From JBFLYN01 sp040756655 (lineage in GTDB: Bacteria > Bacillota > Sulfobacillia > UBA8153), in assembly GCA_040756655.1 (NCBI GenBank), contig JBFLYN010000018.1, forward strand, positions 1 through 59,232: a stretch of 59,232 nt of DNA, given 5' to 3'. The translations under genes and the position numbers were made by a program. Positions within the stretch are counted from its first letter, which is position 1; the number at the start of each line of letters is the position of its first letter. Positions 53,030 to 59,232 of this stretch are shown one piece after another. Under the pieces are notes generated by a model. It was not told the DNA's origin and made no database searches. It was given only the letters and a program-made list of their open reading frames with translations.

Positions 53030-54842
53030 CCCCCGGGGCGGGTAAGGGGTGGCTCTGCTCCCGGTACAACCTGGCATACAAGCCAGCTCTATCCAGCAGT
53101 TCCTTGTGCGTGCCGGACTCCACCACGGTACCGTTGTCCATCACCAGGAACCTGCTGGCGGTGCGGAGCCCGGAAAGGCGATGTGCCACGATGAGGCAAG
53201 TCCTGTCGTGGAGAAGCTCTCGAAGCCCTTCGAGGAGTGACCGTTCGGATTCGGCATCCAGGTTCGAGGTGGCTTCGTCCAGGAGTAGAACCGTCGCATC
53301 CTTCAGGAGGGCGCGGGCGATGGCCATGCGCTGCCTCTGCCCGGCGGACAGCCGGGCGCCGAGTTCCCCGACCTCCGTTTCGTACCCGTCCGGCAGGGAC
53401 AGGACAAAGTCGTGGACGCCCACCGCCCGGGCCGCCGCGACCATGTGTTCATCGCTGACCGCTTCCCGTCCGCACAACAGGTTGTCCCGGATCGTACCGG
53501 GGAAGAGATAGGGCACCTGCTGGACATAGGCAATCTGGCGCCTCAGGTCTGTAAGGTCCCAATGGACCACATGGGTCCCAAGCACGCGGAGCTCCCCGGC
53601 AGGACAGTCGTAAAAGCCCAAGAGCAGCTTGAGAACCGTGCTCTTACCACAGCCACTGGGCCCGACTAGGGCCACCGTCTCGCCACGGCGCACCTCAAAG
53701 GAGAGGCCCGACAGCACCGGGTTCTGACGGCCCGGGTAGGAAAACTCCAGGCCTGAGCAGTTGATGGCGACCTCAGACAGACCACCGGCGGACGACCCTG
53801 CCATGATGCCTCCTGCGCGTTCGGTGGGCAAGTCCATCACCTCGAAAACCCTGGCCGCCGCAGCAAGATTCCGCCGGATGCGGCCGATCAGGTTGGGGAA
53901 TTCGCTGGTGGGCCATGCCACCAGGTTTAAGAGCTCGACAAAGGCCAGAAGACTGCCCGCAGTCATGACACCCTGTACCACCCGGTATCCCCCGATACCG
54001 AAGACCACAAGGTATGGCAGCAAGGCCATGGCTCCCGACGTGGCCCACAGGACCGCCAGACTCCGGGCCAGTGCCCTGGCACTTCGCACCGACTCGTCAA
54101 CCTCGCGCCGATATCGACGGGCCATGAGGTTTTCGGCGCCGAAGATCCTGATCACTTCCACCCCAGAGATGGAATCCTGTGCAACCTGCGCAGCAGCGGA
54201 CAGTGTCTCGTAGAACGCCCGGCTCTGGGAACTGATGGGCCGGCTGAACCTCTCCCCCACTGCGAGAAGGACGGGCATCAGACAAAACACCAGCACCGTT
54301 AGCTGCCAGTCAAGGTGGCCAAGATACGCCAGGGCTCCTACTGCCGCCAACGGCTGCCGCACCAGGGACCGCAGGTTCTCAGAGGCGAGTTCTTGTACGG
54401 CAGCCATGTCGTTGGTCAACCGGGAGACATGATCGCTGGTATGCTTGTCCACGTGAAATGCCGGGGAAACGCTCACCAATCGTTGTCCACACCGTGCTCG
54501 TATGTCGGCCATGGCCCTTTCGGAGAAACGACCGAAAAGGCGCCTCTCACTCCATCCAAGCAGCGATTCGAGCCCGGTGATGCCGCCCAGCAGTAGCCCG
54601 GCACCGAGGGCGGCACCGGCATCCCTGGCAATGGCAGCATCAACAAGCCCGCGGATGAAGTGGGCCCCAGCAACGCCTGAGAGGGACATGAGCACGGCCA
54701 GACCTGAACTACTAAGAAGAAGCGGGCGGTTCGGCAGGAGCCTCCATAGATGCACGACGGTGCGTGGCACCGTACGGAGGCGTTTGAGACTCCCAGGGTC
54801 ATGCTCTGCAGCAGTGGGGTCTGGCGGTTCAGTATCTACCAT
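53016..54842 (-). CDS. ABC exporter half-transporter (first of a pair)
   Basis: The 608-residue protein has a hydrophobic exporter domain (LLLSSSGLAVLMSLSGVAGA; LLGGITGLESLLGW; LAAVGALAYLGHLDWQLTVL) and an ATPase with Walker A ALVGPSGCGKST, a variant signature LSAGQRQ, Walker B VLLLDEATSNLD and VAHRLSG. ATG 54842 has GGGAGG (54851-54856) eight bases upstream. The frame upstream is open but has no similarity. It follows lanKC by 175 bases and overlaps the next ABC gene, indicating co-transcription. There is no peptidase domain, so it does not remove the leader peptide. Confidence 0.88.
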   Translation of the reverse strand: MVDTEPPDPTAAEHDPGSLKRLRTVPRTVVHLWRLLPNRPLLLSSSGLAVLMSLSGVAGAHFIRGLVDAAIARDAGAALGAGLLLGGITGLESLLGWSERRLFGRFSERAMADIRARCGQRLVSVSPAFHVDKHTSDHVSRLTNDMAAVQELASENLRSLVRQPLAAVGALAYLGHLDWQLTVLVFCLMPVLLAVGERFSRPISSQSRAFYETLSAAAQVAQDSISGVEVIRIFGAENLMARRYRREVDESVRSARALARSLAVLWATSGAMALLPYLVVFGIGGYRVVQGVMTAGSLLAFVELLNLVAWPTSEFPNLIGRIRRNLAAAARVFEVMDLPTERAGGIMAGSSAGGLSEVAINCSGLEFSYPGRQNPVLSGLSFEVRRGETVALVGPSGCGKSTVLKLLLGFYDCPAGELRVLGTHVVHWDLTDLRRQIAYVQQVPYLFPGTIRDNLLCGREAVSDEHMVAAARAVGVHDFVLSLPDGYETEVGELGARLSAGQRQRMAIARALLKDATVLLLDEATSNLDAESERSLLEGLRELLHDRTCLIVAHRLSGLRTASRFLVMDNGTVVESGTHKELLDRAGLYARLYREQSHPLPAPGGGSS

Positions 54843-55017
54843 CCCAGAAACCTCCCTGGAGTGTTTGTAGAACGCGCAAACGTTCCACAGTTGCCAGAAC
54901 CATTCTCCACCAGCCGCGATGCTAACGCAGACAGTCTTCTGCTCAATGGGCCAACAACAAAAGCATGATTTGCCACTCCCACCGATTCTTCTTTCTTGGC
55001 AACTGCGGCGCTCCTTC

Positions 55018-57762
55018 CTATATAAGAAGCGGGTACGATGTCGGTGGCAGTAGATGGTCGGGAAGGAAGTTGAAGTTGGGCCCATTATTGAGTAGCCGGT
55101 TGAGGAATAGCAGTATGCCGGCCGAACCGGCGCCAAGATCCGTGCTGATGCGGTAGTGGTTCTCCCCTGGAAAGGCTATGCCCTGCGGCCTGTTAACCGC
55201 AAAGAGCATTATTCCTGATGCGGTCACATACGCCTTATCCAAGTACTCCGTGTTGCCACTGAATTGATAGCAGTCAAGAAGAAAGTTGCCCAGCCCAGCC
55301 AACCCTCTAAAGAGCGTCGGGAATACGGTGTACTTTCTTGATGCATCCGGGACTGTTGATTTCAGTGCTACAAGAAGGTCCTCGTCAGCAACAACCCTCG
55401 CAAACCGTATCAGCGCTGTCCCCACCCCGCAACTTCCAAACATCCAGTAGGGTAGAAGAATACTGGTGTTGTTCACGTCTTCTGGAAAGCTCAGTACGTC
55501 TCTTTCGTAGTACGCTGCGTAGCTCAGGTCGAAGCGGAGACCTTTCCGACCAGCGTCAAGGTACTTCATATCTCCAGAAGCTAGGTAGAGGTAAAGCAGG
55601 AATAAGGAGATCCCGCTCGCTCCGCATGCGTAGCCAACAAACGTTGAACCATCACTATCGGGCCAGCTCAAACCCCGCTCACGATCAACCACCCTGCTAT
55701 CGAGAAGCCATTCACCTACCCTGAGAGCGTCATCCATGAACGATGTCTCCCCGGTGAGCTTCAAAAAATGCAGACAGGCTAGTCCGAATCCTGCTACACC
55801 GTAGAACACATTAGCCGAACGGAACAAGTCCGGGTGGTTTCTAGCAGCGCGCATGGCACCCACCGCGCGATCCAGCATTCCGATCTGCGCCAACCCCCAC
55901 GCAACGCCTGACAAACCCACGTACAATCCAGGTGGATAGGACTGAGGGGAAAGGTCTCGCTGTCGTATCCAGTCAAGGACACCATCTGGGATAGACTCAC
56001 CAAGACAGGCCAACGCATAGGTTACACCTAGAGCACCGTGAGCGAGGTTGAGCGGATTAGTATTTGCTGGGTCTGTTGGGAAGAGACGATCCGTCCTGAT
56101 CTCGTCCCTGACGTCAAGGATGAATCTGGTTGCGCCGCGGATGGTGGACTCGAGTTCGACTCTTGTGAGTCGCGACTCACTGAATCCCTGAGTAACTCTG
56201 GTCACTGGTACGAGTTCATCCTTAATCTTACGCAACCTTCTCGATATGATCTCCAGACCGCTCGGTGGCTGTGCGATATCCCCAAGAAGGGATAAGACCA
56301 AATCCGTCAGTTTCGCCGGAAGCCCCAGATCACGCTCCATCTCTCGAAGCACTACTGCGGTGATATTGGGATGGATATCTCTTACGCCAACCAAAGGCCA
56401 CAGCATATGGTGGATTACTGCTCCCAGGGCGTAGTAGTCATCCTCAAAATGCAGCTGCGAACGCGAAAGTCTAGCCTTGCTAGAGAACCCGGGCGTGAAA
56501 ACGTACGCGGACTGATCGACGCCAACTTCGTATGCTCCTTCCAGGTCCACTAGGGATACCGAGAGGTCTGTCGGGTTGACTATGACATTGTTGGGTGACA
56601 GGTCGCCAAATATGACATCCCGCGAATGAAGAGCGGCAATAGCGTCTGCAAGGTTTGAGGCGACTGTGAGGACATGAGAGAACCAACTAGTAAGGTCTTC
56701 GCGAGATGGTCTTACTTTAAGAAATGCTGAGAACATTGGTACCCACCTGCGTATGGACTCGCCCTCCACGAGCGATTCCACAAGGAATAGATGTTCCCAC
56801 TCTTCGAAGAGATCAATGGGCTGAGGAACAAGCCCTGTATCCTGTACCTTTTTTAACAGACGGTACTCCTTCCGCCGAAGTGACACTGCATCGTTCCCGT
56901 GGCCGTCCAGACCAGTATGCGGACGGGCCTCCTTGATGATCACTCGCGTGTCAGTTAGTGTGTCAGTTGCTCTGTAAACCCCCCCGGTGTTGGAATAGCC
57001 TAGGGCATTGGCCAACACGTATCGCCCATCTTTCAGGGTGGGCGGGGAATCCTCAACGGAGTCCTCTGGCCATGGGTCAGGTGCCCAATAAGGAGGGTCG
57101 AAGAACGGCTGGCGTAAATCATGAACCTCAGAGAAGGCTGGAGTTATAAGGGTAGGAATCCGTTCACCGGTGACTGCAATCTGCGTGTTCTGTCTGATTC
57201 CTCCGTATCGGTAGTATAGCACCTTGCAGTCACCGTACCGTCTGTCTGATAGAACGTATGGGCCTTCAAATCCACGGAGGTCATCAGCCAATCGACGGAT
57301 AAACTGGGTGAACTGCGCATCATCGGAAGGATAGATGGTCACGAACTTGCCCGAGTGGCCCCGGTCCCATGCCTTTGAGTTCATCAAATTTAGCATGACT
57401 GAATCACAGGCAAACTTGAACGGCCGCGCATACTCAATGCATGCATGGGCAACCTTCTCGAGGATGCGAGGGGCGTTGTGAGTGGTCGCCGAGACGTGGA
57501 TCTTCCATCCCTGAAACGGGAGGTCGGCGATGGGAGGCATGCAGTGAAACCAGACCCCCTCATGGATAACCCGCCAATAAGTGGGCAACAGTGAACGCAC
57601 AATGTCGCGGTACTCGTTGTTTGGTCGGTATCTGTCGATGCTCTCATAGAAGTCACCATGTCCCAACAGAGACAAGAACACATTGCGGAACCGAATCTCC
57701 CGCCTACGCTCCTTTAGATCATCGCGGAGCCTAACCTCCACAAGGTGACTCTCCTCTGCCAT
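55018..57762 (-). CDS. lanKC: Class III lanthipeptide synthetase LanKC
   Basis: The 914-residue protein has three domains. A lyase domain (about 1-230) shows GWKIHVSAT (residues 86-94), FKFACDSVML and SGKFVTIYP (137-145). A Ser/Thr-kinase-like domain (about 245-500) shows ALGYSNTGGVYRA, the ATP lysine in VIIKE (K277), the catalytic loop FGDLSPNNV (385-393) and DLE in place of DFG (406-408). A LanC-like cyclase (about 565-914) keeps the GxxG-type turns HGALGV, GLSGVAWGL and GVAGFGLAC, but where LanC has its zinc ligands it has FGSCGVG (775-781) and RGLAGLG (819-825, no CH). Absence of zinc ligands points to class III, not IV. ATG 57762 has AAGGGGA six bases upstream. Confidence 0.88.
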   Translation of the reverse strand: MAEESHLVEVRLRDDLKERRREIRFRNVFLSLLGHGDFYESIDRYRPNNEYRDIVRSLLPTYWRVIHEGVWFHCMPPIADLPFQGWKIHVSATTHNAPRILEKVAHACIEYARPFKFACDSVMLNLMNSKAWDRGHSGKFVTIYPSDDAQFTQFIRRLADDLRGFEGPYVLSDRRYGDCKVLYYRYGGIRQNTQIAVTGERIPTLITPAFSEVHDLRQPFFDPPYWAPDPWPEDSVEDSPPTLKDGRYVLANALGYSNTGGVYRATDTLTDTRVIIKEARPHTGLDGHGNDAVSLRRKEYRLLKKVQDTGLVPQPIDLFEEWEHLFLVESLVEGESIRRWVPMFSAFLKVRPSREDLTSWFSHVLTVASNLADAIAALHSRDVIFGDLSPNNVIVNPTDLSVSLVDLEGAYEVGVDQSAYVFTPGFSSKARLSRSQLHFEDDYYALGAVIHHMLWPLVGVRDIHPNITAVVLREMERDLGLPAKLTDLVLSLLGDIAQPPSGLEIISRRLRKIKDELVPVTRVTQGFSESRLTRVELESTIRGATRFILDVRDEIRTDRLFPTDPANTNPLNLAHGALGVTYALACLGESIPDGVLDWIRQRDLSPQSYPPGLYVGLSGVAWGLAQIGMLDRAVGAMRAARNHPDLFRSANVFYGVAGFGLACLHFLKLTGETSFMDDALRVGEWLLDSRVVDRERGLSWPDSDGSTFVGYACGASGISLFLLYLYLASGDMKYLDAGRKGLRFDLSYAAYYERDVLSFPEDVNNTSILLPYWMFGSCGVGTALIRFARVVADEDLLVALKSTVPDASRKYTVFPTLFRGLAGLGNFLLDCYQFSGNTEYLDKAYVTASGIMLFAVNRPQGIAFPGENHYRISTDLGAGSAGILLFLNRLLNNGPNFNFLPDHLLPPTSYPLLI

Positions 57763-57842
57763 ACCAATTCCCCTTATCGTTGACTGATATGGGAGCAAAA
57801 AGCCCAGCCAGCTTCAGGGTGTGAGTCTTAGTCCAACAGCTA

Positions 57843-57956
57843 CTAGGTGGTCACGGCTAACGATGAGCAACAGATGCTCCATCCGCTCTTCTCTACGCCT
57901 TCAATCCAGACACTGGCCTCACTGCGGAGCTTCTGAAGTCTCAGCACTCTCGTCAA
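57843..57956 (-). CDS. lanA: Candidate class III lanthipeptide precursor (LanA)
   Basis: This 37-codon gene starts with TTG 57956; AAGGAGG (57971-57965) lies eight bases upstream. The leader (residues 1-23) begins TRVLRLQKLRSE, matching the ...LQxL motif of class III leaders such as that of labyrinthopeptin (ILELQNLDVE). The C-terminal core from Ser24 reads SGWSICCSSLAVTT: Ser24-x-x-Ser27-x-x-Cys30 (or Cys29) is the labionin pattern, and further Ser/Thr can be dehydrated. It lies 80 bases before lanKC on the same strand. A GTG three codons upstream (57965) is an alternative start. It is too short for ordinary gene finders. The frame also stays open upstream to 58079. Confidence 0.8.
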   Translation of the reverse strand: MTRVLRLQKLRSEASVWIEGVEKSGWSICCSSLAVTT

Positions 57957-58271
57957 CAGCTTCACCTCCTTCCCTTGGAAGTAACCACCTGAAGCTGGCG
58001 TTGGATTGGGTGGACATGGGAATCCGCGCATGGCACACATACCACATGCCATCACAATATTCCTTCTAGAAACCTCCATAGCAATCAGTAGGGATGGAGA
58101 ATTGGCGCTCTGCCAAATACGGATGTCAGCCCAGACCGAAATATGTTGTGAATGCGCAGGTTAATGTTCTGTAGCACTCTCGACATGCCCCCTGAGCGGG
58201 TGCGACCGGCATCCAGTACGGCTGGGTGTGGGTGTGTGTGTAGGCCAAGCAACTGCTGGGCTTTGATGACA

Positions 58272-58514
58272 ACCCAGTTACGCAGCACCGGAGGCATCGA
58301 ACGCTACCTGGAGCTGGTACTCATCGCCTACACTTGGGCTGAGACACAACGGGGTCTACTCGCTTCCCGAGATACAGACCAGCCACCACCAACACTGGGA
58401 GACATCTGTCGGCAGAGCCAGCACCACGCTGAGATACTGTTTATCAGGTGGCTCTACACCCAGTTCGAGAGCGGAGCTACTGTGGATGCAATCTGCCACC
58501 GACTTACTGGTTAA
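58272..58514 (+). pseudogene. IS701/IS4-like transposase C-terminal fragment
   Basis: The plus strand reads STGGIERYLELVLIAYTWAE and later TLGDICRQSQHHAEILFIRW, ending at a TAA at 58512-58514. This is the tail of a DDE transposase; the rest is missing. It forms the right flank of the lanthipeptide locus. The 58085-58271 stretch carries no gene. Confidence 0.6.
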
Positions 58515-58532
58515 TTCTGGGGGCATTTGTAC

Positions 58533-58741
58533 AAAACCTTGCCATCTTAAAAAGCCGCCGCCTTCTTCGCCCAGGAGACTACCAAGACCCGGTAGCGCTA
58601 TTCGGGGTCGTGGAGCGAGAGAAGGCCAACCATGCCGTGGTCACCATGTGCCGGGTGCTGGGCGTCTCCCCCAGCGGGTACTACCAGTGGCGGCAGCGCC
58701 GACCATCCGCGCGGGCGCAGCAGGATGCGGCTCTGACCTAG
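58533..58741 (+). pseudogene. IS3 OrfA/OrfB junction fragment
   Basis: The end of OrfA (AFFAQETTKTR followed by TAG at 58590) is directly followed by the start of OrfB (GVVEREKANHAVVTMCRVLG, VSPSGYYQWRQRRPSARAQQ), which breaks at a TAG near 58741. Frameshifts are visible in the OrfA part. Confidence 0.75.
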
Positions 58742-58799
58742 TCTTTACCCACACTAGACACCGTGGGGTCAGGGTGAACGTGCCTGGGGCCGCGCGGCC

Positions 58800-59095
58800 G
58801 GGATGCAGCCAAACAGTTCGACCGTTTCCACTGCGATGTCTAGATGCTGCAACCCTCGCCAGAGTACCTGGGTACCAGGTGGACCGTCGCGCTTGCGGCC
58901 TAAATGTCCCCCGAGCTTCCCCACCATACGGATGGCCTCGGATAGGGTGGGCGGCTGCTCAGGTGGCACCGGTTGTTGGGTAGCAAAGCAGCACAGGGTC
59001 TGCCACTCGATGTCATTGAAAAAAGCCGTGCAGGGGACATCCGGGGTTGCCCGGCCCAGCATGGTCAAGTGATAGATGTGTTTTAGCCAAGTCAT
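58800..59095 (-). pseudogene. IS4 (Tn5-like) transposase C-terminal fragment
   Basis: The minus strand reads PDVPCTAFFNDIEWQTLCCF, PPTLSEAIRMVGKLGGHLGR, and GPPGTQVLWRGLQHLDIAVE, the C-terminal domain of Tn5/IS4-type transposases (the GGxLGRK...PG...LWRG motif). Only the tail remains. Confidence 0.8.
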
Positions 59096-59134
59096 ATTGC
59101 CTTAGAGGGGGGTGCGGATGTTTTCTTGGACTGA

Positions 59135-59232
59135 TCATATGGCCCATCCCAGGTGATTCCTGTACTCCATGGGACTCATCGCGCCGAGGGACATCTTGAT
59201 CCTCTTCTCATTATACCAATGAAGATAGCCAT
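59135..59232 (-). pseudogene. IS3-family OrfB C-terminus, cut by the window edge
   Basis: From the edge the minus strand reads GYLHWYNEKRIKMSLGAMSP, MEYRNHLGWAI, then TGA. This is the end of an IS150/IS3 OrfB. The rest lies outside the window, so its state is unknown. Confidence 0.75.

Noticed and set aside
57957..58079. Extension of the precursor frame upstream to ATG 58079 (78 residues)
   Set aside because: The Cys/Met/Pro-rich extension is unlike any class III leader, and the strong ribosome site lies just before TTG 57956. A longer leader is not excluded.
1..59232. CRISPR arrays, rRNA genes and replication origins
   Set aside because: I looked for regularly spaced repeats, rRNA-like blocks and DnaA-box clusters and saw none. 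Only one tRNA gene was found by eye.

Overview
The window reads as a chromosomal segment of a GC-rich, spore-forming Firmicute, probably an anaerobic clostridial lineage. The evidence is mixed. Directly visible are SpoIID/LytB and SleB-type cell-wall proteins, AddAB, a MutS2-like ATPase, many GTG/TTG starts with AGGAGG-type ribosome sites, and a complete selenocysteine insertion locus. The exact genus is an inference I cannot settle without a search.

Layout. 0.4-8.4 kb: housekeeping and envelope genes (HD hydrolase, XRE-cupin regulator, polysaccharide deacetylase, a subtilase gene with two frameshifts, a MutS2-like protein without an Smr domain, SpoIID/LytB, SleB-like hydrolase). 8.8-13.3 kb: a minus-strand selenium locus in the order selD, selC (tRNA-Sec), selA, selB; selD itself carries an in-frame UGA. 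13.6-20.2 kb: sorbosone-dehydrogenase-like protein, ECF sigma/anti-sigma pair, an Fpg/Nei homologue lacking the catalytic proline, and a phosphoribosyltransferase/permease pair. 20.2-23.3 kb: an island of mobile-element ruins holding an AT-richer MNT/HEPN pair. 23.5-29.6 kb: membrane protein, lipoprotein, MacB-like permease and a double-length HlyD-type adaptor with no ATPase beside them, then a small membrane protein and an Old Yellow Enzyme homologue. 30.1-33.9 kb: a structured leader with an intrinsic terminator in front of a MoxR-DUF58-DUF4129 operon. 33.9-37.1 kb: a graveyard of fragments (methyltransferase, IS1634, GAF, IstA, HD-GYP, DUF6431, integrase). 37.1-47.8 kb: AbiEii/DUF6922 pair, M20 and M23 peptidases, and addBA. 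48.4-51.1 kb: insertion sequences and their remains.

The most interesting part is 51.1-58.0 kb: a compact minus-strand class III lanthipeptide locus. It has a 37-residue precursor (TTG start, strong ribosome site) with a leader matching the LQxL type and a Ser-Gly-Trp-Ser-Ile-Cys-Cys core that fits the labionin pattern SxxSxxC. It is followed by a LanKC synthetase (lyase, kinase and zinc-less cyclase domains) and two overlapping ABC exporter half-transporters. IS remnants flank it on both sides and its base composition is more AT-rich than the surroundings, which suggests acquisition by transfer.

How the genes work together. SelD makes selenophosphate, SelA converts Ser-tRNA-Sec (selC) to Sec-tRNA, and SelB delivers it to UGA codons, including the one in selD. 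In the lanthipeptide locus the precursor would be phosphorylated, dehydrated and cyclised by LanKC and exported by the ABC pair; no dedicated leader protease is visible. Several frameshifted genes could be true decay or assembly errors, and this is flagged where it applies.
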